Shown: positions 34,445 to 43,302 of the stretch, piece after piece
How positions within the stretch are numbered: position 1 is the first letter of the stretch
Layout: each line of letters opens with the position of its first letter
Source: LMUY01 sp964247705
Lineage (GTDB): Bacteria > Pseudomonadota > Alphaproteobacteria > Acetobacterales > Acetobacteraceae
Assembly (NCBI GenBank): GCA_964247705.1
Contig: CAXTVQ010000020.1
Coordinates: 1-64,000 of the forward strand
Direction: 5' to 3'
DNA length: 64,000 nt
Notes under the pieces: model-generated
Told to the model about the DNA's origin: nothing
The model's database searches: none
Seen by the model: the letters and a program-made list of their open reading frames with translations, nothing else
Position numbers and translations under genes: made by a program

Positions 34445-34902
34445 GCCGCCACCGGCTTCTTGCGCTGCAGGCCCGAGCGCTTGCAGTGGCCGACCAGTTC
34501 GTTGCGCTGGTTGTAGGCGCGGTGGATGAAGGTCACGATCCCGGCCGTGGGCCGCGATTTCGACTCGCGCAACTCGATCACTTCGCTCTCCACCCGGATG
34601 GTGTCGCCGTGGAAGATCGGTTTGGGGAACCGCACCTCGTCCCAGCCGAGATTGGCGATGGCGGTGCCGAGCGTGGTGTCACCGACCGAGATGCCGACCA
34701 TCAGTCCCAGGGTGAAGGCGCTGTTGACGATCCGCTGGCCGAACTCGGTCTCGGTGCGGCAGTATTCTTCGTCCAGGTGCAGCAGCGCCGGGTTGTGCGT
34801 CAGCGCGCTGAACCAGACGTTGTCGGTTTCGGTGATGGTGCGGCGGATGGCGTGCTGGAAGGTCTGTCCGACCGCAAGTTCGTCGAAGTAGAGTCCTGGC
34901 AT
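34441..34902 (-). CDS. MaoC-family hydratase (hot-dog fold)
   Basis: 153 residues, a single hot-dog domain. The catalytic region is DNVWFSALTHNPALLHLDEEYC, with Asp and His in the expected N-x5-H type arrangement, followed by FGQRIVNSAFTLGLMVG. ATG at 34902 has GGGAGGG upstream; an upstream TTG at 34920 lies before that site. Hydrates an enoyl-CoA, possibly mesaconyl- or itaconyl-CoA, to the substrate of the CitE-like lyase it overlaps. First gene of the minus-strand operon, divergent from the kinase operon. Confidence 0.85.
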   Translation of the reverse strand: MPGLYFDELAVGQTFQHAIRRTITETDNVWFSALTHNPALLHLDEEYCRTETEFGQRIVNSAFTLGLMVGISVGDTTLGTAIANLGWDEVRFPKPIFHGDTIRVESEVIELRESKSRPTAGIVTFIHRAYNQRNELVGHCKRSGLQRKKPVAA

Positions 34903-34956
34903 GCATGCCCTCCCAGGCAATCCGCGGATCGGCGACGTTGCGCCGTTGCTCGGCTA

Positions 34957-34991
34957 TAATTCGCTTGCCGATGGTATGCTAGCGGTTTAAT
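34957..34991 (+). promoter_or_regulatory. Shared promoter/operator block, copy 1
   Basis: Matches copy 2 at 43789-43822 in 29 of 35 alignment columns with one gap. Both contain TAATTCGCTTGC and GCTAGC. A possible -35 TTGCCG (34965) and -10 TAATTT (34988) are 17 bases apart. It lies 92 bases before the kinase gene and inside the divergent region with the MaoC operon, so it may act on either operon. Confidence 0.55.
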
Positions 34992-35083
34992 TTCCGATGC
35001 AACGATCCCGCGCCAAACGGCCTGGGCAAGCACGCCGGAGAACCGGCTGGACGCGGCCCGGGTCGGCTGCGCAGGGGACCAGG

Positions 35084-36466
35084 ATGCGCGAGGGGAGCCA
35101 ATCCCACAACGGTATCGACGCCGCGGCCCCGTCCGGGAACGATGACGAGAGCCGCCTGTTCGCCTGGGTCGAGGGGGTGTGCGGCGGCCGGGTCCGTGCC
35201 ACCACGCAAACGTCCGGCGGCAACCGCGCACGGTCCTGGGCGATGGACGTGCAGACACCCGGCGGCGTCGCCGAGGTCTTCCTGCGCTACGCCCCGCCGC
35301 GCCCGCCCGGGGCCGAGCCCTACACCACGCATCGGGAGGCGCAGGTCTACCGCGCGATCGCCGGGCTCGACATCCATGCGCCGCGGCTGATTGCCGAGCA
35401 CCCCGAGATCCAGGCCATCCTGACCGACCGCGCGCACGGCATCGCCGAGTTCCGCCACCTGAAGGACGCTTCGGCCAAGCAAGCCATCGCTGGCGAGGTG
35501 ATGCAGGACCTGGCCCGGCTACACGCCAGGCCCGCCGGGCACGTCGTGCTGGATGGCGGCGGGACTGGCCCCCGCATCATCGACCATGTCCGGGCGGAGC
35601 TGGCCAACTGGCGCGCCATGTATGACGAGACCGGGCAGCCGGACGCGTTGCTGGACCTCGCCTTCCGTTGGCTGGACGAACACATGCCGGACCCGGACGG
35701 CCCGGTCGCGCTGGTGCACGGCGACGCCGGGCCGGGCAATTTCCTGTTCGAACACGGCCGGCTGACGGCGCTGATCGATTGGGAGCTGGCCCATCTCGGC
35801 GATCCGATGGAGGACCTGGCCTGGTTCTCCATGCGCTGCGTGATGGAGCCGGTGCCGGACTTCGCCGCCAGCCTCGCGGAGTACGAGCGTGCCGCCGGGC
35901 AGGCGGTGGACCGGTTCCGCATCCTGTACCACCGCGTACTGGTCTCCACCCGCGTGGTGGTGATCCGCCACCGCAACGTCACCGGAGAGTTCGCGCACGC
36001 CATCGTTTCCCGCGCGCTCAACCGCCGCCTGCTGGTGGAGGCGCTGTCGGAGGCGAGCGGCGTTGCCGTGCGCTGGCCGGCGCCGATCGCGGCCCCGCCC
36101 ACGGTGCGCGAACCGATGTTCGAACGGGTGCTGGACGATCTGCGTGACGTGGTGGTGGCGCGCAGCACCGATGGCCAGGTGATCGCCAAGGCCAAGAACG
36201 CGGCCAAGGTGATCAAGTACCTCGAGGCCTGGGACCGGCTGGGCCCCGCCGTCGAGTGGGCGGAACAGCAGGCGCTGGCGGCGTTGCTGAGCTTGGGCGA
36301 CCTGGAGGCGGCCCGGGCGGCGCTGGTGCAGGCCGTCCGCACCGGCCAGCTCGGCTTCGCCCCGTTGCTGCAATTCTTTGCCGAGCAAGCGATGCGCGAC
36401 GCGCAGCTGGCGAGCGGCGCGTCCGGCGGCATCGCCTCCCGCCACTACCCGGCCTTGCCGGATTAG
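35084..36466 (+). CDS. APH-fold phosphotransferase
   Basis: 460 residues of the aminoglycoside phosphotransferase/ACAD10-like kinase fold. The Brenner motif is ALVHGDAGPGNFLF and the metal-binding Asp follows in ALIDWELAHLGDPMEDLAW. A C-terminal extension of about 120 residues (from roughly residue 340) is helical and not part of the kinase core. In this setting, beside CoA enzymes, such proteins phosphorylate small hydroxy compounds rather than antibiotics. ATG at 35084 with AGGGGACC upstream. First gene of a seven-gene operon, 8 bases before the next gene. Confidence 0.8.
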   Translation: MREGSQSHNGIDAAAPSGNDDESRLFAWVEGVCGGRVRATTQTSGGNRARSWAMDVQTPGGVAEVFLRYAPPRPPGAEPYTTHREAQVYRAIAGLDIHAPRLIAEHPEIQAILTDRAHGIAEFRHLKDASAKQAIAGEVMQDLARLHARPAGHVVLDGGGTGPRIIDHVRAELANWRAMYDETGQPDALLDLAFRWLDEHMPDPDGPVALVHGDAGPGNFLFEHGRLTALIDWELAHLGDPMEDLAWFSMRCVMEPVPDFAASLAEYERAAGQAVDRFRILYHRVLVSTRVVVIRHRNVTGEFAHAIVSRALNRRLLVEALSEASGVAVRWPAPIAAPPTVREPMFERVLDDLRDVVVARSTDGQVIAKAKNAAKVIKYLEAWDRLGPAVEWAEQQALAALLSLGDLEAARAALVQAVRTGQLGFAPLLQFFAEQAMRDAQLASGASGGIASRHYPALPD

Positions 36467-36474
36467 GACCAGCC

Positions 36475-37407
36475 ATGAACGTGTTCACCCCGCGCGACGA
36501 TAATTTCCACTTCGCCGATATGGGCGACCGTTGGTGGATGACGGAAACGAGCTGGTTCTCGTTCTGCAACCCGGCGGAAAAACTCGGCGGCTGGTTGTAC
36601 ACGATGGCGCGGCCGAACATCGGCACCGTAGCCGGCGGCGCCTGGATCTGGGACGACGGCGCGCACCTGCCGTGGGAGGTGCTGTACAACGCCAACTACA
36701 CCGCCCTGCGCCTGCCGCGGGACCAGGATTTGTCGGACATCACGCTGCCGACCGGGGTGTCCATCAAGGCAGTCGAGCCGACCATGGGCTACGACCTCGG
36801 CATCGCGGATGGCGAGGTGTGCCGGGCGACGTTGCACTTTCAGGGCATCATGGCGCCGCGCCCGTTGCGCGCGGGCGGCTCGCCGTTCGGCCAGTCGAAC
36901 CATTTCGATCAGTTCGGCCGGGTGACCGGGACGGTGCGGCTCGGCGCGCGGACGGTCGCGATCGACTGCCTGGGCATGCGCGACCGTTCCTGGGGGCCGC
37001 GGCCGGAACACCGGCCGAAGAAGAGCGCCTACGTCACCGGCATCGCCAGCGAGCGCGACGGCTTCCTGGCGGTGACGAAGTGGCACGAGGGGGTGGAGGA
37101 GGTCGCGTACGGCTTCATGATCCGGGACGGCGAGACCGCGTCGCTGGTGTCCGGCCGGCGCCGCGTGGAGCGGGATCCAGCGCAGGGCTGGGTGACGCGC
37201 ATCGTCATCGAGGGCATGGACGAGCACGGCCGCAGCCTGGAAGCCGTTGGCACCCGGTTGTCCGGCATCATCATCAACCGTCACAGCTTCATCGATTCCA
37301 ATGGCTTGATCGAGTGGACCATCAACGGCCATACCGGGCACGGCGAGGACCAGGACATGTGGCCCGTCCATGATTGGGCCGCCATGCGCCGGGGCGGCCG
37401 GGCATGA
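36475..37407 (+). CDS. Uncharacterised beta-rich protein (possibly DUF7064/DUF7065)
   Basis: 310 residues, no signal peptide or membrane segment. Aromatic, strand-rich sequence with WWMTETSWFSF near the start and a conserved-looking GMRDRSWGPRPEH around residue 170, which recalls lipocalin-like AttH/hydroxyneurosporene-synthase-type proteins. I cannot assign a function; the DUF name is from memory and uncertain. Its stop overlaps the CoA transferase start (ATGA), so it is an integral part of the kinase-CoA transferase-HyuAB operon. Confidence 0.75.
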   Translation: MNVFTPRDDNFHFADMGDRWWMTETSWFSFCNPAEKLGGWLYTMARPNIGTVAGGAWIWDDGAHLPWEVLYNANYTALRLPRDQDLSDITLPTGVSIKAVEPTMGYDLGIADGEVCRATLHFQGIMAPRPLRAGGSPFGQSNHFDQFGRVTGTVRLGARTVAIDCLGMRDRSWGPRPEHRPKKSAYVTGIASERDGFLAVTKWHEGVEEVAYGFMIRDGETASLVSGRRRVERDPAQGWVTRIVIEGMDEHGRSLEAVGTRLSGIIINRHSFIDSNGLIEWTINGHTGHGEDQDMWPVHDWAAMRRGGRA

Positions 37408-38606
37408 CGGGATTGCCGTTGCCGCTCGCGGGCGTAACCGTCATCGATCTCAGCCAGATCTACAACGGCCCCTACGCCACGTTCCTGTTGGCCACCGCCG
37501 GTGCGACGGTGATCAAGATCGAGCCGCCCGGCGGGGAGTCGTTGCGGCGGCGCGGTGTGGTCGGTGGCGCCGCGCTGCCGTTCGCCATGCTGAACGGCTG
37601 CAAGCAGAGCCTCGAACTCGACCTGAAGACGAACGCCGGCAAGGACGTGCTGCGCGACCTGGTGCGCGGCGGCGACGTGCTGGTGGAGAACTTCGCACCC
37701 GGCGTGATGGAGCGGCTCGGTCTCGGCTGCGACGCGCTGCAGGCGATCAATCCCCGCCTGGTTTACGCGCAAAGCTCCGGCTTCGGCTCCACCGGCCCGT
37801 ACCGCGACTACCCCGCCATGGACCTTACGGTGCAGGCGATGGCGGGCGTGATGAGCATCACCGGGTTCCCGGACCGGCCGCCGGTGAAGGCGGGCCCGGC
37901 GCTGTGCGACTTCTTCGCCGGCACGCATCTATACGGCGCCATCGTCACCGCGCTGTACGAACGGGAGAAGACCGGTGTGGGCCGCCGCGTCGAGGTGGCG
38001 ATGCTGGACGCGGTGTATCCGTCGCTGTCCTCGAGCCTCGGGCTGTATCACGGCACCAAGGGCGACGTGCCATCCCGCACCGGCAACCGCCATGGCGGGC
38101 TGGCGGAGGCGCCGTACAATGTCTATCCGACCAGCGACGGCTACATCGCGATCATCTGCGTGGGCGACGTGCACTGGCGATCGCTGCTGACCGCGATGGG
38201 CCGCGAGGACCTGTCCACCGATCCGCGGTTCGCCTCGCTGAAGGACCGGGTGGCGCATGTGGACGAGATCGACCGGGTGGTGGGCGCGTGGACGTTGGGC
38301 TTTGGCAAGCAGGCGCTGTTCACGATGTTGCAGACGCACCGCGTGCCCTGCGCCCCGGTGCGCGAACTCGCCGAGGTGGTGAACGATCCACACATGCACG
38401 AACGCGGCGCGCTGCAGTGGCAGGACCATCCGGAGCTCGGGCGCATCGTGGTGCAGCACTCGGCGATGCGTTACCACGGCAGCGAGTTGTGTGCGCTGGA
38501 ACCGAGCCACGCGCTGGGCGCCGACGCCGACAGCATCCTCGCCGAACACGCCGGGCGGGATCCGGACCAGATCGCCAGTCTGCGCGATGCGAAGGTGATC
38601 CGTTGA
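37404..38606 (+). CDS. Family III CoA transferase (CaiB/BaiF)
   Basis: 400 residues. Family landmarks are LAGVTVIDLSQIYNGPYATFLLATAGATVIKIEPP, quoted here only in part: the N-terminal Rossmann strand and IEPPGGE. The catalytic Asp is in YPAMDLTVQAM, with GRRVEVAMLDA and RTGNRHGGLAEAPYNVY further on. It moves CoA from a donor acyl-CoA to a carboxylate via an aspartyl thioester. Overlaps both neighbours by 4 bases. Supplies the CoA step of the pathway encoded by the operon. Confidence 0.92.
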   Translation: MTGLPLPLAGVTVIDLSQIYNGPYATFLLATAGATVIKIEPPGGESLRRRGVVGGAALPFAMLNGCKQSLELDLKTNAGKDVLRDLVRGGDVLVENFAPGVMERLGLGCDALQAINPRLVYAQSSGFGSTGPYRDYPAMDLTVQAMAGVMSITGFPDRPPVKAGPALCDFFAGTHLYGAIVTALYEREKTGVGRRVEVAMLDAVYPSLSSSLGLYHGTKGDVPSRTGNRHGGLAEAPYNVYPTSDGYIAIICVGDVHWRSLLTAMGREDLSTDPRFASLKDRVAHVDEIDRVVGAWTLGFGKQALFTMLQTHRVPCAPVRELAEVVNDPHMHERGALQWQDHPELGRIVVQHSAMRYHGSELCALEPSHALGADADSILAEHAGRDPDQIASLRDAKVIR

Positions 38607-40624
38607 ACGGCGTTGTGGGCATCGACGTAGGCGGCACCTTCACCGACCTGTTTTTCTCCCGCGACGGCACCACGGTGGATCGGGTGTTGAAAGTGCCGTC
38701 CACGCCAGACGATCCGTCCCGCGGGCTGGTGGAAGCGCTCGCGGCCGCTTCGGTGCGGCCCGGCGATATCGACCTGATCGTGCACGGCACCACCATCGCC
38801 ACCAACGCCGTGATCGAGCGCAAAGGCGCCCGCTGCGCCCTGGTCACCACCAAGGGTTTCCGCGACATCCTGGAGCTCGGCCGCCGCGACCGGCAGCGCA
38901 TGTACGGGCTGACCGGCGTGCAGAACCCGCTGATCCCGCGCGCGCTGCGGTGGGAGGTGGCGGAGCGGCTGGACCATACCGGCGCCGTGCTCACGCCGCT
39001 GGACGAGGAGGCGGTCCGCGCGCTGGCCCGGGTGTTGGTGGAGCAGGACGTCGAGGCGATCGTGGTGTCCTTGCTGCACAGCTACGCCAACCCGGCGCAT
39101 GAGGACCGGGTTAGGGCCATCCTGCTGGAGAGCAACGCCGGGTGGCAGGTCGTGACCTCGTCCAGCGTCGTGCGCGAGTACTACGAGTTCGAACGCACCT
39201 CGACCGCCACGGTGCAGGCGTATCTGCAGCCGCTGGTGTCCCGCTACGCCGCCAGCCTGCAGACCCGGCTGGCCGAGCAGGGCTTCGGCACGCGGACGCT
39301 GGTGATGCAGTCCAACGGCGGCCTGGTGCCGCTGCAGCAGCTCGGCGGCCGGGCGGCCAACATCGTGCGCTCCGGCCCGGCTGCCGGAGTGATGGCCGCG
39401 GCGCGGCTGGCGGCGGAGGCCGGGTTCGACAACGTCATCACGGGGGACATGGGCGGCACGTCGTACGACGTCGCGGTCGTGGTCGGCGGCAAGCCGCGCG
39501 TGGCCGAGGAGACCACGCTCGACTTCCGTATCGCGCTGCGCCTGCCGATGATCGACGTGCACACGATCGGCGCGGGCGGCGGTTCCATCGCCTACCTGGA
39601 CCGCGGCGGCATCCTGCAGGTTGGGCCGCGCAGCGCCGGCGCGGTGCCGGGCCCGGTGTGCTTCGGCCGCGGCGGCACGGAGCCGACGGTGACGGACGTG
39701 AACGCCGTGCTGTCCCGAATCAACGCCGACAACCCGATCGGGCTGAAGCACCTCAAGTCGCTCGACATCGAGGGCGCGCGCGCGGCGATCGGCCGGCTGG
39801 GCGAGGGCATCGGGCTGGGCGTGGAGGCGACGGCGGAGGCGATCCTCACCATCGTCAACCAACGCATGGCGGGGCGCACCCGGCTGTTGTCGGTGGAGCA
39901 GGGGCATGACCCGCGCGATTTCGTGCTGGTGGCGTTCGGCGGCGCCGGGCCGCTGCACGGGGCGGCGATCATGCGCGAGGTCGGCATCCGCACCATGCTG
40001 ATCCCGCCGCACCCGGGCGTGTTGTGCGCGCTGGGCTGTGCGATCGCGGATGTGCGCTACGACCTGTCCCGCACCATCGAGCGCCGGGTGGCCGACCTCA
40101 CCACCGCGCAGGTTCGCACCGTGCTGGCCGAGCAGCGTGCCGAGGGCGAGCGCCAGTTCCATGACAGCGACGCGCCGGCCGGCGAGATCGTGGCCGAGCA
40201 CGCGGCGCAGATGTCCTATGCCGGGCAGATCCACACCTTGCGCGTGCCGGTGCAGGCGGAGTGGGACCTGGCCCGCATGGTGTCGGCGTTCCACGACGTC
40301 TATCGCGCCGAATACGGCAACACGCTGGGCGACATCCCCGTGACCCTCGTCAGCCTGAAGACCGCGGTGCAGGGCCGCCGCGCCGCGCCCTCCGTGCGGC
40401 GTGCCGAGGCCGTGGCGCCCATGCCGGCGACCCCGGCCTCGCATCGCCCGGTGTATTTCGGCGGCTGGCGCGAAACGCCCATCTACGACCGTGCGGCGCT
40501 GCGGCCCGGCCACGTGTTCGAGGGGCCGGCGATCCTGGAACAGGCGGACACGACCAGCCTGATCGAGCCCGGCATGCACGCCCGCGTGGACGCGTTCGGC
40601 AACGTTCTGGTGGAGATGCGCTGA
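38603..40624 (+). CDS. hyuA: HyuA/oxoprolinase-type ATP-dependent subunit A
   Basis: 673 residues. The actin-like ATPase motifs are GIDVGGTFTDLFF and GDMGGTSYDVAVV, with HGTTIATNAVIERKGA, GAGGGSIAYLD, GPVCFGRGGTEPTVTDVN and FGGAGPLHG. Subunits of this type occur in N-methylhydantoinase, 5-oxoprolinase and the acetone/acetophenone carboxylases. TTG at 38603 overlaps the previous TGA, with GAAGGTGA upstream. Works with HyuB just downstream. The CoA transferase, SDR and FMO around it make a ketone-carboxylase or lactam-type role more likely than hydantoin use (inference). Confidence 0.88.
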   Translation: MNGVVGIDVGGTFTDLFFSRDGTTVDRVLKVPSTPDDPSRGLVEALAAASVRPGDIDLIVHGTTIATNAVIERKGARCALVTTKGFRDILELGRRDRQRMYGLTGVQNPLIPRALRWEVAERLDHTGAVLTPLDEEAVRALARVLVEQDVEAIVVSLLHSYANPAHEDRVRAILLESNAGWQVVTSSSVVREYYEFERTSTATVQAYLQPLVSRYAASLQTRLAEQGFGTRTLVMQSNGGLVPLQQLGGRAANIVRSGPAAGVMAAARLAAEAGFDNVITGDMGGTSYDVAVVVGGKPRVAEETTLDFRIALRLPMIDVHTIGAGGGSIAYLDRGGILQVGPRSAGAVPGPVCFGRGGTEPTVTDVNAVLSRINADNPIGLKHLKSLDIEGARAAIGRLGEGIGLGVEATAEAILTIVNQRMAGRTRLLSVEQGHDPRDFVLVAFGGAGPLHGAAIMREVGIRTMLIPPHPGVLCALGCAIADVRYDLSRTIERRVADLTTAQVRTVLAEQRAEGERQFHDSDAPAGEIVAEHAAQMSYAGQIHTLRVPVQAEWDLARMVSAFHDVYRAEYGNTLGDIPVTLVSLKTAVQGRRAAPSVRRAEAVAPMPATPASHRPVYFGGWRETPIYDRAALRPGHVFEGPAILEQADTTSLIEPGMHARVDAFGNVLVEMR

Positions 40625-42381
40625 TGGATCCCGTCACCCTCGCCGTCGTTCGCGGCGCGCTCGAACAGATCGCCGACGAGATGGACCTGCATCTGATCCG
40701 CGCCGCCATCTCGCCCATCATCTCCGAAACCAACGATTGCGCGCACGGCCTGTATGACGCGCAGACCGGCGAGACCATCGCGCAAGGCGGCTACGGCCTG
40801 CCGCAGTTCCTCGCCAACATGCAGTGGACCGTGCAGCGCGTGATCGCCGTCGCGGCCGGGGAGGGCGGGTTCGCCGACGGCGACCTGTGGATCGTGAACG
40901 ATCCCTACCTCAGCGGCACGCACCTGAACGACGTGGTGCTGGTGTGCCCCGTCTTCGTGGAGGGCAAGCTGTTCGCGCTGTTCGCCAACACCGGCCACTG
41001 GATGGACATGGGCGGCAGCGTGCCGGGTGGCTGGGCGCCGTCGGCCACCGAGATCCACCAGGAAGGGATCATCATCCCGCCGCTCAAGCTGATCGAGGCG
41101 GGCCGCATGAACGAGGCGGTGGTGCGCATGATCACCGCCAACGTGCGCCTGCCGCAGCAGCTCAAGGGCGACCTGGCGGCGATGATCAACGTGTTCGCGG
41201 TCGGCCGCCGCGGGCTGGACGCGCTGATCGGCAAGTACGGCGAACCCGTCCTGCGCGGCTGCATCGCCGAGATGATGGACCGCTCCGAGCGGCAGATGCG
41301 CTCCTACATCGCGGAGATCCCGGACGGCACCTATGCCACGCTCGACTGGTTCGACAACGACGGCGTGGACGACGCGCCGCTCCCGGTGAGGCTGGCGGTC
41401 ACGGTCGCCGGGTCCGGCCTGCATTTCGATTTCACCGGCACGGCGCCCACCTGCCGCGGGCCGATGAACATCTCGGACGGCACCACGATCTCCATGTGCC
41501 TGGTCGCGCTGAAGCACATCTTCCCGGACGTGCCGGTCAATGGCGGCGCGTTCCGCCCGGCGCGCTTCACCATCCCCGCCAAGTCCATCCTGGCCGCCGA
41601 GTATCCCTCCCCGGTCGGCGGCACGACGGACGTGGTGCAGCGCGTGGTGGATGTGGTGTTCGCAGCCCTGGCACAGGCGATCCCGGACCTGGTTCCGGCG
41701 GCGCCGTTCGGCACCACAGGGGTCGCCACCGTGTCCGGACGGCTGGCCGACACCGGCGGGTATTACGTCGCGGTCTACCCCTATCCGGGCGGGTATGGGG
41801 CCAGCCGCGTATCGGACGGGCTGGTGAACGGCACGCCGCCGGGTTCGATGGCGAAGTTCATGTCGGTGGAGATGTCGGAGCACCGCTACCCGCTCCGCTT
41901 CGAGCACTACGCCATCCGGGACGGTTCCGGCGGACCCGGCCTGCACCGCGGCGGCTGTGGCTCCACCTACGCCATTACGGCGCTGGGCGACTGCGTGGTG
42001 TCCGTGCTGGGCGACCGGGTCGATCATCTGCCGCCGGGTATTTGCGGAGGCGGCCCGGCGGCGGCCAACGATGTGCGGTTCCGCATCGGTGGCGAGGAGT
42101 GGGTGCCGCCGATGCGGTCCAAGGCCGAGCGGATCGCGTTGCGGGCCGGGGACACCGTGTGTTTGTCCTCACCAGGAGGCGGCGGGTACGGCGACCCGCT
42201 GGACCGCGACCTGGCCGACGTACAGGCCGACCTGGATGCCGGGCTGGTGAGCCGGGCGGCGGCGGAAGACAGCTACGGCGTGGTCGTGGCACGCGCGACG
42301 GCGCTCGGGGACCGGCACCGCTACACATTGGACCCGGCTGCCAGCGCCGCGCGCCGGGCCGGGATGAAGGTGCGGGCGTGA
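40624..42381 (+). CDS. hyuB: HyuB/oxoprolinase-type subunit B
   Basis: 585 residues with the family signatures MDPVTLAVVRGALEQIADEM (N-terminus), FADGDLWIVNDPYLSGTHLND, FDFTGTAPTCRGPMN, YPSPVGGTTDVVQ and the Gly-rich end SSPGGGGYGDPLDRD. Forms the heteromeric catalytic complex with HyuA. ATG overlaps the HyuA stop by one base (TGATG), and its own stop overlaps the SDR start (GTGA). Full length for the family. Confidence 0.88.
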   Translation: MDPVTLAVVRGALEQIADEMDLHLIRAAISPIISETNDCAHGLYDAQTGETIAQGGYGLPQFLANMQWTVQRVIAVAAGEGGFADGDLWIVNDPYLSGTHLNDVVLVCPVFVEGKLFALFANTGHWMDMGGSVPGGWAPSATEIHQEGIIIPPLKLIEAGRMNEAVVRMITANVRLPQQLKGDLAAMINVFAVGRRGLDALIGKYGEPVLRGCIAEMMDRSERQMRSYIAEIPDGTYATLDWFDNDGVDDAPLPVRLAVTVAGSGLHFDFTGTAPTCRGPMNISDGTTISMCLVALKHIFPDVPVNGGAFRPARFTIPAKSILAAEYPSPVGGTTDVVQRVVDVVFAALAQAIPDLVPAAPFGTTGVATVSGRLADTGGYYVAVYPYPGGYGASRVSDGLVNGTPPGSMAKFMSVEMSEHRYPLRFEHYAIRDGSGGPGLHRGGCGSTYAITALGDCVVSVLGDRVDHLPPGICGGGPAAANDVRFRIGGEEWVPPMRSKAERIALRAGDTVCLSSPGGGGYGDPLDRDLADVQADLDAGLVSRAAAEDSYGVVVARATALGDRHRYTLDPAASAARRAGMKVRA

Positions 42382-43193
42382 GCGCCGACTGGCTCGGCCT
42401 CGCCGGGCGGGTGGCGGTGGTGACCGGCGCCGGCGGCGGGATCGGCCGCGCCACGGCGGTGTCGTTGGCGGCGGCGGGCTGCCGAATCGGGCTGATCGAA
42501 CGCAACGCCGATACGCTCGCCGCCACGCTGGCGGAGATCGAGGCGCTGGGCCAGCAGGCCATCATGCTGGAATGCGACGTGTCGGACCCGGCGAGCGTCG
42601 AGGCGGCGGCATCCCGCGTCCACACCACGCTCGGGCCCTGCGACGTGCTGGTCAACAATGCCGGGTTGTTGCGCCCAGGGCCGTTGGAGACGCTGCCGCT
42701 CGCGGAGTGGAACGCGCTGCTGGCGGTGAACCTCACTGGCTATTTCATCTGCGCGCAGGCCTTCGGGCGGCAGATGCACGGGCGGGGCGGCGCGCTGGTG
42801 CATGTCGCCTCCATCGCCGCGGAGCACGCCACCGGCTTCGGCGGCGCCTATAGCGTGGCGAAGGCGGGCGTGGTGATGCTGTCCCGCCAGCTCGCCACCG
42901 AATGGGCCGTGCACGGCATCCGCAGCAACTGCGTGAGCCCCGGCATGATCCAGACGCCGCTGAGCCAGGCGTTCTACGACCAGCCGGGAGCGGCCGAGAA
43001 GCGTGCGGCGGTGATCCCCTCCGCGCGCATCGGCCAGCCGCAGGATATCGCCGACGCGGTGCTGTTCCTGGCCTCCGCGCGCGCCGCGTATGTCAATGGC
43101 GACGAGATCGCGGTGGACGGCGCCTTCACGCGCAACATCATGAGCTTCATCCCCCGCGCCGGCTACGAACCGGCTGGTGGCGCGAAAGCGTGA
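42378..43193 (+). CDS. Short-chain dehydrogenase/reductase
   Basis: 271 residues of the classical SDR type. TGAGGGIGRA binds the cofactor, CDVSDP contacts adenine, NNAG stabilises the fold, and the Ser (VHVASIAAEH) and YxxxK (YSVAKAG) catalytic residues are present. GTG at 42378 overlaps the HyuB stop. The stop is itself overlapped by a GTG at 43190, which probably starts the monooxygenase gene lost in the N run. Oxidises or reduces an alcohol/ketone, probably NAD(H) dependent. Confidence 0.9.
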   Translation: MSADWLGLAGRVAVVTGAGGGIGRATAVSLAAAGCRIGLIERNADTLAATLAEIEALGQQAIMLECDVSDPASVEAAASRVHTTLGPCDVLVNNAGLLRPGPLETLPLAEWNALLAVNLTGYFICAQAFGRQMHGRGGALVHVASIAAEHATGFGGAYSVAKAGVVMLSRQLATEWAVHGIRSNCVSPGMIQTPLSQAFYDQPGAAEKRAAVIPSARIGQPQDIADAVLFLASARAAYVNGDEIAVDGAFTRNIMSFIPRAGYEPAGGAKA

Positions 43194-43202
43194 GCCGGCG
43201 CG

Positions 43203-43302
43203 NNNNNNNNNNNNNNNNNNNNNNNNNNNNNNNNNNNNNNNNNNNNNNNNNNNNNNNNNNNNNNNNNNNNNNNNNNNNNNNNNNNNNNNNNNNNNNNNNN
43301 NN
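43203..43302. other. Assembly gap of 100 N
   Basis: Exactly 100 N. The downstream frame is only the last third of a flavin monooxygenase, so roughly 300 residues (about 900 bases) should be missing and the true gap must be much longer than shown. Confidence 0.98.

Noticed and set aside
35084..36466. Aminoglycoside resistance gene
   Set aside because: The kinase fold is shared, but length, C-terminal extension and the CoA-enzyme operon point to metabolism, not antibiotic resistance.
37370..40624. A 1084-residue frame that looks like a HyuA fusion with a long N-terminus
   Set aside because: The first part is an off-frame reading of the CaiB gene (Arg/Gly-rich, no domain). The true HyuA start is TTG at 38603, in a TTGA overlap.
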